A stretch of 64,000 bases of DNA, taken from Schizochytrium sp. TIO01 (lineage: Eukaryota; Sar; Bigyra; Thraustochytrida; Thraustochytriidae). The notes beneath the pieces are model-generated. The model saw nothing but the letters and a program-made list of their open reading frames with translations. It made no database searches and had not been told where the DNA came from. Below, in pieces: positions 54,951 through 64,000 of this stretch. Positions within the stretch are counted from its first letter, which is position 1, and the number at the start of each line of letters is the position of its first letter. The position numbers and the translations under genes are program-made. The stretch spans positions 37,501-101,500 of the forward strand of contig SMSO01000005.1 in NCBI GenBank assembly GCA_004764695.1, written 5' to 3'.

Positions 54951-57900
54951 CGTAGATAGGGTCCGGAAAGACAGCAGAAATCCATCTCCAGGAGGGATGC
55001 CAGGACAAAACAAAAGACCCAGAGTGGCGGAACGAAGTCACCTTTCGAGACAAGTGAGTAGTAGACAGCGCCCCCTGCCTTGCCGCCATGGAGTCTTCGC
55101 AAAAGCGCCAAGCAATTATCCCCAGCTTTCTTAGATGTCATGTGTCGTCTACCAGGAGTCGGATAAAATGTGGTGCACCAAATTAATTACATGGGTACTG
55201 TTTCTTAACTAGTACTAGTAATATATTTATTCTGGCACTTTCACTGGCCAGCTCGGGGGGCGGGAACCTCCGTTCTCCACTAGGTCCATCGTAGGAGGAC
55301 GCTGTGGGGCAAGCCGTCGTGGCGAGCGACATCTGCGGCAAAGGTTTTCTTCGTTTCATGACTCATTCCTCTCTGCGCAGATTACTACCTGCATAATAAG
55401 GAGATCACGGCCAGTGAGTCTTGGAGAAGAGTAGCTCCAAGAAATAGTAGTGTGCACGGAGAAAGCGCACACCTTGAAGGGACATCTCTAAGCGAAACCT
55501 TCGGACTGCGGGCATTGCGAGCGAGGCTGTGGCACGTGCACTCCTTTCTTTCTACTAAGGAAGGCTCTACCAACAGCTCTGGTCTCCCTCTTATAAAGGG
55601 TAGCCACTGCACAAGAAATCCACCGATTCCCACTGTGTTATTTTACTATGTGCCTCGTATGCTTAACTGGTATAACTTCTAGTCTTTGTCTCCGTGTAGA
55701 GACATCCACACTGGTAGAAATGTGAGGTAGTGCAAGTGAGAGGAAACAGTAGCTTGATCAGACGAAAAAGGTGGCCTCTTCCTCTGTGGCTCCACTGTTC
55801 CTATCTCCAGATTACTCTAGCATACTCCTAGTATCCTGAACTACCTAGATGATTAGAAGTGATATTCATAGGAGCAAAGGCTTCATTCCAAAAGCAATAG
55901 TAAGCATCATGATGATTCTTAGTACTCCCTTTTTGGAAAATGAATCCATTCCAATTATTGACCTCGTTGAACTCTACTCACGGGGTTCATTTTACTACGA
56001 GTGTGAAATAGGGCCATAAAGAGTTTGTAGTGATGCTTGAAAGCATCTTTTTTGCACGCGCGGGCGGCACGGTGGCCACGTGAGGATGTAGTTCAACTTA
56101 GTATGGCTGATTGACGCATGAGCTGGCTGGCGCGGACAACCTGGATGGTTATTATAGGGGTGGTATTCTTCAACATTTCCTATGTAGAGGCTAGCTCTGC
56201 AATTGAGTACTCGAGTCCGATGCAACTTGTGTTTACTCCCGGCTACAATATTAAAAAATAGTAGGTTCCACTAGGATTTACTTGTTCTTACGAAGCAACT
56301 ACTTGCACAAGCTTGCTGTTAATAGGGAGTTTTTATACCAGGTAAAACATTGAACAAAGGAGTGTTACAAGTTCTCAAAAGCTGACAACGACTCAGATGG
56401 TGGTGGGACGGCCAGAGAAAACAATTCTCCTACTCTATCTCACTTCCATTTTGTTGATGCTGTGCGTGTCTTCCATGGGGTTACAGGTCGCAACACAGGC
56501 CTGTAGAGCTAGTAGGAATAATTCAACTCGTGCCAACAATATTTTGGCTTTTGAGGTGGGCTAGTTTTAACTACTAATGCTTCTTACTTCTCGCTGTTGC
56601 ACGCGCGGGTTCGACAATAAATAAAGGCTTGACATAGGAAAAATAAGTGAAAGCCTGCATGTTGTGCTATAGCCTTTGCAGGTACTACTTTGCCAGTGTT
56701 GCGTGTAGAAGGTTCAGTTGGTCAAGGAGATGCGACACCATATTATAGAAGAACGTGGAATTAAACCGATGTTGCGATTCTTTAATATTACAACAGGTAC
56801 CTGTCAATACTTTTCAACAATTTGGCGATTCCAGAGACACAATGTTGAGTCAGATTGAGGAATTAATCGTCCTTACCATTCAGCATGATATTTTGTTCTG
56901 TTCGCGTTCATGAATCTACGAATGGAAATGTCATAGCCAATCTCTTAAAAATGGTTCCATTGCTGCATTCTAAAAACCTGCAAAGCAAATGCGAGCCTTC
57001 ATCTAGCTTGATCATTCGTCGTAAATCAGTCGATAAACACAAAATCTTACATGAAACCTGCATGGCAACCCCATAAAGGCCGTCAAACCAAAACAATATT
57101 TAAAGAATCCACTGGTCTCCAGAGCACCAAGTTTTCTCCCTCTCTTTATCTATCTATCTATCTATCTATACATATATACATATATATATATATATGTATG
57201 CACAACACTTATCACTATCTCTTGCACGCACATCCAGAATTGAAGTTATTTTGCTGCCTAATGAAGATACTATCCAATGAAGCAAGAATGTGTGTGATAA
57301 TGATCATTTTCAGTTAGAGATATCCATACTTTGGCACGACTAGGCGCGAGATCACTGATGGCGTATGGGACAACGAAGAGCTGTTGCTGCCTGGTCTGCT
57401 GCGAGAATGCCGAAAGCTTGGTATTCGCAAGTTTCCATGATGCACAAGTTTCTTGCTGATGATGTGCTATCTTCTTCCAATGAGCTGTCGTTTTCATCAC
57501 ATTTCTTCGTTTTTTTCCTCTCTTCTTTTTTAGTACTTTCTTTCTTTTGATGAGCAAACCTTTTCTCACCTTATTTATTTAATAATAAATAACTTGAAAT
57601 AAATTATCATCTTTTTATAAATGAATTAATATTTAAATATATATAAATAAATATAAATAAATAAATAAGTTTTCTTTTATCCTAATCATTACTTCCTTTT
57701 AGAATATATGAATAGATCAAAACGTATATATATATATTTATTAAAGTATGCTTTTCTTTTAAGTTAAAAAGCGTAACCCCCCCCGCGCTGGATGTCAAAA
57801 AGAAATATGAGGTCTGGGCAGAGATCACACCGAGGAAGCACAATGTGGAGCAACAGCCTCCTCTTCAACTTTCGTCTAGACTAGCTTGCCACTAGCAAAT

Positions 57901-59287
57901 CCATCTAGTCGATATAAATATACAGCAGGTTTCTCGGTCACATTGCTTGGACATGTAAGCACAAGGTTCTTTAAATTATCGCCATCAAGACAGGTACCTA
58001 GCTTATGATGAACGAGCAGTCATGCGAACCTTGAAGATTCAAGTTTTTTCTTTGCTCAAGCTTTCGAAGATACTCAAACTTCGAGGTTTAGGACTCACTT
58101 AGACCTCTCAAAAATAAAAAATGTGATCATTCCATGGTGAGAATGGTGAAGACTCATAACCCAGCGAGCGAGGAGTTAGTGTTTTGCAAGTAGCAACAGA
58201 GTTACTTATGTGACAAATAATTATAGATTAGACACTAAAAGTCCTGGTTTCAAGATAACATGAAGACCGAAAGTCGATGGGTCTGGCTTCGATTTTGGCC
58301 AGTTGAACCGTGGACAGCGCCAATGGTCCCGCAGAAGGCGAGCTTGATTCCAAACACTAATGATTTGGAGGATGTTTTATGTTTCATGTCTCCTACAGAC
58401 CTAGTTGTACAGATATATCATAGTTCAAAGAAAGACCTTTCCGGCAATCAAGATTAAAAATTGTAATAACTTTTTTTTAATATTAATATTAATTTTAAAA
58501 GAAAACAAATCAATAAAACGTGTTAAACCTTCGTCACTTTTTAATAACAAAAACATGATTAGGAAATAGTCCTAATGATCTATAGAGTGTGTTTGATTTA
58601 ATCAATTGCATGGTACATTCCAAATTATAAATCCAATGAGTTGGATTCAAAGAAGTAAAAAAGGATACTACTGACTCTGTTCTCTCGCTGCGCAGACGGC
58701 TTTTGTCCAGCCCAGTTTGCACGCGCTGCAAGCAAAGAGACTGTGTTTCTTTCATCATGATAATCGAGGTTCCAGTTTCACAGGCAGTTACGCGGCAACC
58801 TCGAAATTTGCAGTAGGAGGTTTATTCGGTTCACCGATCGATTGAAATGAGGCTATTTTCGAAGTTCCTTTTCTTTTCCTGTAGTAGGTAGTTAGTTTCT
58901 TACCTATCACTAAGATCTACAATAACTCGAGTAACGCCAGCTTTATCAGCCAGATAAGAATCACTTCTGCTCTATGCCCATACAACAGCTGTTCGAGGAG
59001 GTGGGGGTTACTCTCATAACGACTGTAGTTTTGTGGATTCTGCGGGCAATACTCTTTCGAATAGAAAGTCAAGTTGGCCTCGCAGAATGAATAATTGTGG
59101 AATGCCAGGACGATTCTTTTTACTCGTGATACTTCAAGTTTTTTTTTAAGAGACCCACATGACATCAATCCCATCTTGATTTTCTGTAATTAACAGTATA
59201 ACTGAATTCTCAGTAGAGCTCATTGTGAAAACTTAAAGTTGGCAACCTTCTTGTCCAGCATCACTGCTGTAACGTTTCTACAAGGAA
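54951..59287. other. Gene-poor spacer
   Basis: No firm gene. A minus-strand frame without ATG at about 57364-57560 has strong protein-like character (Lys/Glu-rich, then DENDSSLEEDSTSSARNL and GILAADQAATALRC) and may be an orphan exon. A (TATC)5 plus TA-rich microsatellite lies at 57147-57197. AT content rises sharply at 57.58-57.76 kb. Confidence 0.4.
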
Positions 59288-59808
59288 TTAGGAGTCACGA
59301 GTACTTTGCGATTTACTTGTGCTTGTCGAAAGAAAGTTATCAAAACTCCTAAGAAAAATACAAATACCATCTCTGAAACGCCAATTCTCAATAGTCAAAT
59401 GCAACTTCTTAGTAAAATTTTCTAGCCTGAGTAGAAACTCTTGCCAAAACAAGCACTCATGAAAAGCCATCTGGTTTGACGACGGCTGAGACAAACTTTG
59501 TATTCTTAACCAGCCAAACATGGTACCTTAATACTTGTAGCAAAGGCCTCCACCACAGAATAGAGGAAATCGCCTGCGGTGTGTAATGAATGTACTATCT
59601 GGAGGAGGCTGAAGTATTGAGTTTCAGGTTGTATTATTTGCGTACAGATTGAGTAAAGCTGTGAAATGAGTACACGAACGAGGTCGTTTCCCGAAAGTCC
59701 CTTTCGATTTTTATTGCCAGTCCGTTTCAAATCGGGAAATGCCTCGTCTGTGGCGAGCAGGTGAGCGAGTGATCTCTCGCGTGCGAGTGATTGAGTTAGC
59801 AACTTCAT
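59288..59808 (-). CDS. Possible two-exon hypothetical protein
   Basis: An ATG at 59808 opens 94 codons (LTQSLARERSLAHLLATDEA ... QYFSLLQIVHSLHTAGDFLY) up to a GTACCA donor after 59527. Resuming after CAG at 59486 keeps the frame for 65 more codons (FHECLFWQEFLLRLENFTKK) to TAA at 59288, giving 159 residues. The implied intron is only 41 bases, shorter than others in this window, so the join is doubtful. Without splicing the first exon ends after 100 residues. No family recognised. Confidence 0.3.
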
Positions 59809-62409
59809 TCGATTATTTATTTAATAATAAATAATAAAAAATCATGGCCAAGCTACCACTAGGGTAGCGTGTGCAAAGGAGAGGAAGAAGAGATGTAGTA
59901 GGTACTACTCTTGCCCACTTCATGATGACCACGAAATTAAAATACCTTTTTTTCATCATCGCTGCCCCTCCTAATGATGATTCCAAGGTGCTGGAAAGTG
60001 TTTGCCTCGGGTACCAGCTAGAGTAATAGTAATAAGAGGTGAAAACATTGTGAACTAAAGTGCACACTAAAATTATTTCATTTCTTTTAATGTCAAGATA
60101 AAGTTCTTTCTCATTTCTTTCACACATGCAGATGTCGAGACCGTCTTCGTACCTACGTACCTACCTCGAGCTGCACTTGCACAAATCTGAAGCTACTGCC
60201 GTTGGCGCTGTTCGCGCTGTTGGTAGGTACATACTATGGTTGATGATGATGCTCAGTTCTTACATTACATAAATAGATTATTCTTTACTTTCCTATCTCG
60301 CTTTTAGTACTCTTTATTGTTGTGGTAGTGGTTAATTGAAAAGCTTCCCACGAGAGTAGTAGGTATTCCCAATACAGAAAGGAGTGAGCGAGTTCCTGTT
60401 TTACTGGTTCGACACAAATGGCCGATCGTATCATACCTCTTGCTCTCCCAAATGGACTATCAAAAACAACATTTGGACGCGTGTACACTACCCGAGCGAG
60501 AAACCTTCAAGACAGTTTAATCTGGTCTCATCGCTAAATTTTAAAGTATCCCTGTAGTCACTGCATATTTGACGCACCAGTGACTAAACTCAAGCGGTGG
60601 GTAGTCTTTTCTTCAATAAAACTAGATTTGCTTCAATCCAGTTTGAAACCTTCATAATGATCTGAGCCCGGATTTTGCCACAATCAAAGGATACATCACG
60701 AAGTTGAGTCGAAGGGGATTAACGTTAATAATCTGTAGGCGTCAAAATCATAGGAGCGGTTTATCTTGAAATGAGGTGATTACTTCTATTGACTCATGTC
60801 ATCTACACTACAATTAGGTGTTCAGCATGATCTCCATTTGACAACCCATTTGACACACTAGAAGCTTCACCCTTTCACTAGAGAGCTTCAGTGCCGTCTC
60901 CTTTACATATCCTCTTGTCTATTGTGTAGTATTCTCAAGTATACAGTGGTTTATGAAATCCCTTCGATTAAGTTGTAATAATATGAGCAGTTTTCAATGG
61001 GTTCTTATGCTCTTGAACAGAGGGTTCTACACGACCAATATCGACTATCTTTAATGCGTACAAAGCTAAACGTCAAGTGAAGATATTTGCCTATATAAAC
61101 TAAGATTTGCAACTCTTCACTGAAACAATCTTTTTTTCGTACGTTGGAGCTCTGACAATTTGCCCAGTAAGACTTAACACATGTGGCAAAGCCAAAGGCT
61201 AAGCCCATATGCAATCGATTTATCCTGTGCATCTTGTGTTCTTGTCATGCCGACGAAAACAGGTAAATTTGCACAGACAGAGCAAATGCAAGAAAAGGGG
61301 TTTGCATATGAGTAGATGAAATTCATTTGTGCTAAGCTGGGGTGAAACGAAATATTAGTGCCGAGCTTGCAACAACAAAGCGTCAAGAGCAATGCAGAGT
61401 GCATAGTTGCTACCCCTTCTAGTCTTTATAACAGGGAAGCAAGCAGCACAAAACATTATGTTTCGAAACTTTATATATGCTTCAGATTACATCATCTCTG
61501 CAACCTTTAACCCGCAACATCCTCAGAACTCGCAATCTTTTCTGCCTACTACTAACGCATTGATTACATGGGTAATTTAAAAAAATCGCACAATCCGCCC
61601 GTTGCTGATGCCTAGCTAAACCTCACTCAGATCCTTTACCTCCACCATGATTGAGATAGACAATTCTCTAAATTTGTCTGCCATGGTGTCCACATGTGCC
61701 GATTTTCCATATTTTATCCACTCAGCACCATTCCTTTTCCTCACCATTGCTTGTAGTGTAGTACTTACGACTTCGTTACGACATGCAATTACTATATTGT
61801 GTAACTGACTCCTACATATCGGAAATCGAGAGATTGAGAGATTGAGCGGCTGCGCCTACTATTAGTTCACCCCTATACACTCCTAATGCAGCAGTGCATG
61901 GCATGCAGTACTAGCCTAAGAGTGTTACTCATCATCTTGTGATAAACTTCATCACCCATAAAGAATGGCGTTTCGCTCAATACACACCGTCAGCTGCGGC
62001 CCCGACTCTCCAAAGGAACTGTATCAGGCACGAACTTGGAGGACTTCCTCGACGACTACAATAAATTCTCCAAAGTCTACCTAGCCACCTTGAGAACCAT
62101 CTGTCTGTAATTAGCAGGTCTTGCTGTGTTCTGCTTGTTCCCTTTGTTCTACGTGTTCCACCCTCTGTTTCTGGACGTCCTAATATGGTGAATAATGCCG
62201 TGCAATGAAGGTTTCACTGTGAAGGGAATGTTCTACTGTATATAATCCGAATAGCTCACTATATTGGCCTCGAATAGTGTACTGTAGTTGTGCTTTTGTT
62301 TTACTGTGTTGCAGAGGCCAAGAGAGGCCACGAGAGAGGCGTGGAGCAGCGGGCACTGCAGACTTCATCCACGCCGCCTTACCGCCGCGTCTCCGCTGCC
62401 TTTGGCACC
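59809..62409. other. Spacer upstream of uL15m
   Basis: No supported gene. The last 130 bases contain a pyrimidine-rich stretch ending TTGCAG at about 62312, which could be the acceptor of a leader intron for the ribosomal protein gene. Confidence 0.45.
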
Positions 62410-63387
62410 ATGCTCTCGGCCTCCCGGCTGCTCTTTACACCTCGGGTGCTCTCCCGAGGCTCCTCCGTGTGCTCCTCTGTCTCCTCGCCGAGCGTCTCGA
62501 GGTTCGCCACGCCGCAATTGGCTTCATGGACCTCATCCTCCGCCTTCGCCTCGCTGGTCGCCGCGCCGGCACAGCAGCAGCAGCGCGGTATGGCGTACCT
62601 CGCGCTTAACAACCTTCGCGACAACGATGGCGCCCGCAAGGAGGCTAAGCGTCTCGGTCGTGGTGCTGGATCAGGCTTGGGTAAGACAGCAGGTCGCGGT
62701 ATCAAGGGTCAGAAGGCTCGCACGGGTAACAAGGGTGTCCGTGGCGGCTTTGAGGGTGGTCAGACCCCTCTCCACAGACGTATGCCGAAGTGGGGTTTTA
62801 CCAACGCCCGCAACAAGAAGGACATCTCTGTGGTGAACTTGGGCTCTCTGCAAAAGTACATTGATTCTGGCCGTATCGACCCGTCAAAGGTGATTACGCT
62901 CAAGCAATTGCAGGACTCGAACATCTGCGGCAAGATTAAGGATGGCGCCAAGCTCGTAGGTGATGGCAAGGAGACCTTTAAGACACCTATCTTCATCGAG
63001 GTTACTCGGGCTTCCAAGTCTGCCATTGAGGCCGTCGAGGCCGCTGGCGGTGTCGTGGTTACTGCTTGGTACAACAGGCTGAACCTCAAGGTTTTGCTGA
63101 AGCCTCACCAGTTCCACCCGAACAGAGTGCCCCGGCGCGCACGCCCTCCTGACCAAAAGGAGATGCAGTACTACTTGGACTACGAAAACCGCGGTTACCT
63201 CTCGCCGGAGATGCAGCTCAAGCTCAGGGATCTCAAGGTGAACCTTCTTCACATCCCGTACCCGTTCAAGTCGGTAGAGGAGTATGAGACGTACGTGGAC
63301 CACCTCGAGAACTCCAAAAAGATTCCCTCTGTGCCCAGGCCACCTGTGCTCGAGAGCCCCTTCGAGAACCCCGTGGCGGCCAAGTAA
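62410..63387 (+). CDS. MRPL15: Mitochondrial large-subunit ribosomal protein uL15m
   Basis: A 325-residue protein from ATG 62410 (context CACCATGC) to TAA. The open frame extends upstream to a GTG at 62290, but 62410 is the first ATG and begins a typical presequence (MLSASRLLFTPRVLSRGSS). After about 60 residues of Ser/Ala/Arg-rich leader the L15 domain starts: LNNLRDNDGARKEAKRLGRG, GKTAGRGIKGQKARTG, and GGFEGGQTPLHRRMPKWGF, as in bacterial and mitochondrial L15. The C-terminal extension (LLHIPYPFKSVEEYETYV) is usual for mitochondrial forms. It acts in assembly of the mitochondrial large subunit near the peptidyl-transferase centre. GC-rich codon use matches the mS29 and phosphagen kinase genes. 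Confidence 0.94.
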   Translation: MLSASRLLFTPRVLSRGSSVCSSVSSPSVSRFATPQLASWTSSSAFASLVAAPAQQQQRGMAYLALNNLRDNDGARKEAKRLGRGAGSGLGKTAGRGIKGQKARTGNKGVRGGFEGGQTPLHRRMPKWGFTNARNKKDISVVNLGSLQKYIDSGRIDPSKVITLKQLQDSNICGKIKDGAKLVGDGKETFKTPIFIEVTRASKSAIEAVEAAGGVVVTAWYNRLNLKVLLKPHQFHPNRVPRRARPPDQKEMQYYLDYENRGYLSPEMQLKLRDLKVNLLHIPYPFKSVEEYETYVDHLENSKKIPSVPRPPVLESPFENPVAAK

Positions 63388-64000
63388 GTAATATTGCAAG
63401 CAGAACCATTTCCACCTGCCCGTTTACTTCCTTCAGGGAAGGAGGACAGGACACCACAACCCATTTATCCGAAAAATAACTAAAAAAGATTATTACACAC
63501 ACATACACAATTGCAAAAAATAGATTGTTCACCGATCTTATATCCCATCTATGTATATATAGAACTGCAAATCTTGCCCAAGTTTCGTATTTATGCGCAA
63601 TCGCAACAATCAAACTCTTGCATTCTCCTTCGCCTCATACCTTTAGGAAGCACAAAATAGATTATGCTGGCTTACTTCTCACTGGTAGTTATATTCGCAG
63701 TAACAATAATCACATGCCATGAACTATTGAAAAACTACTATCAATTTGGTGGTTTAGGTCATCCTTGTGATTCCGCCATTGAGGCTGAATGAGCTCCTTA
63801 CGACTGGTTCTTCATTTCCTAATTTTTCTTGCGTAATATTTTATGTCAAGTAGGAATATGCGTTCTGAAGCAATATTCTTCTTACGTTCGTACATAAAAA
63901 TCCATCAGTGACCAATGATATACATTTTCTTTTCTTTGTAGTCCCGCATATGTATTCAGATTATCAAACTCCGAGTCAAAGAGATGAAACAACTAAACCC
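63388..64000. other. 3' flank of uL15m
   Basis: AT-rich sequence without a recognisable gene up to the window end. Confidence 0.55.

Noticed and set aside
62290-62409. Upstream extension of uL15m
   Set aside because: The extension begins with GTG and does not look like a presequence; ATG 62410 has a good context and a typical mitochondrial leader.

Overview
This is a nuclear eukaryotic window. It carries tRNAs with class II arms (one with an intron), spliceosomal introns with GTAAGT-type donors, cytosolic-type signalling proteins, and nuclear genes for two mitochondrial ribosomal proteins. The mix of compact, mostly intronless genes, a mitochondrial-looking phosphagen kinase, an oomycete/fungal-style nuclease-kinase (Crinkler-like) gene and AT-rich spacers fits a stramenopile protist. 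A labyrinthulomycete (thraustochytrid-like) is my best guess, but that is inference, not something the sequence proves.

Layout. 0.75-1.86 kb: four minus-strand tRNA genes (Gln-CTG, Leu-AAG, Lys-CTT, intron-containing Ser-TGA). 2.46-11.56 kb: an accessory-looking block with two large decayed minus-strand genes and a kinase-tail remnant around one intact CR-effector-like nuclease/kinase gene. 11.58-13.82 kb: a duplicated segment leading into an ABC-F ATPase gene that lacks an in-frame ATG unless a first exon is spliced on. 14.99-16.18 kb: an unrecognised gene whose five exons I rebuilt from splice signals. 17.33-19.62 kb: HSP70/HSPA12-like ATPase. 24.07-25.57 kb: mitochondrial ribosomal protein mS29 (DAP3). 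29.10-31.08 kb: signal peptide peptidase-like (SPPL2-type) protease. 32.30-33.26 kb: phospholipid scramblase. 41.06-42.34 kb: phosphagen kinase. 43.27-44.42 kb: TPT/nucleotide-sugar-transporter family protein. 46.45-49.43 kb: heterotrimeric G-protein beta subunit in three exons. 62.41-63.39 kb: mitochondrial ribosomal protein uL15m.

The genes do not form one pathway. Two serve mitochondrial translation. The phosphagen kinase probably serves mitochondrial energy buffering. SPPL, scramblase, TPT and G-beta serve membranes and signalling. The spacers are large (up to 13 kb) and unusually rich in recognisable but broken reading frames: at least six stretches keep protein-like frames interrupted by TGA, TAG or TAA stops and frame changes. 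Low-complexity tracts add to them. Stops in the intact genes are TAA, TGA and TAG, so the genetic code is standard and these are relics.

The most interesting parts are the 2.4-11.6 kb relic block beside the tRNA cluster with its intact CR-type kinase, the duplicated ABC-F first exon, and the rebuilt five-exon orphan gene.
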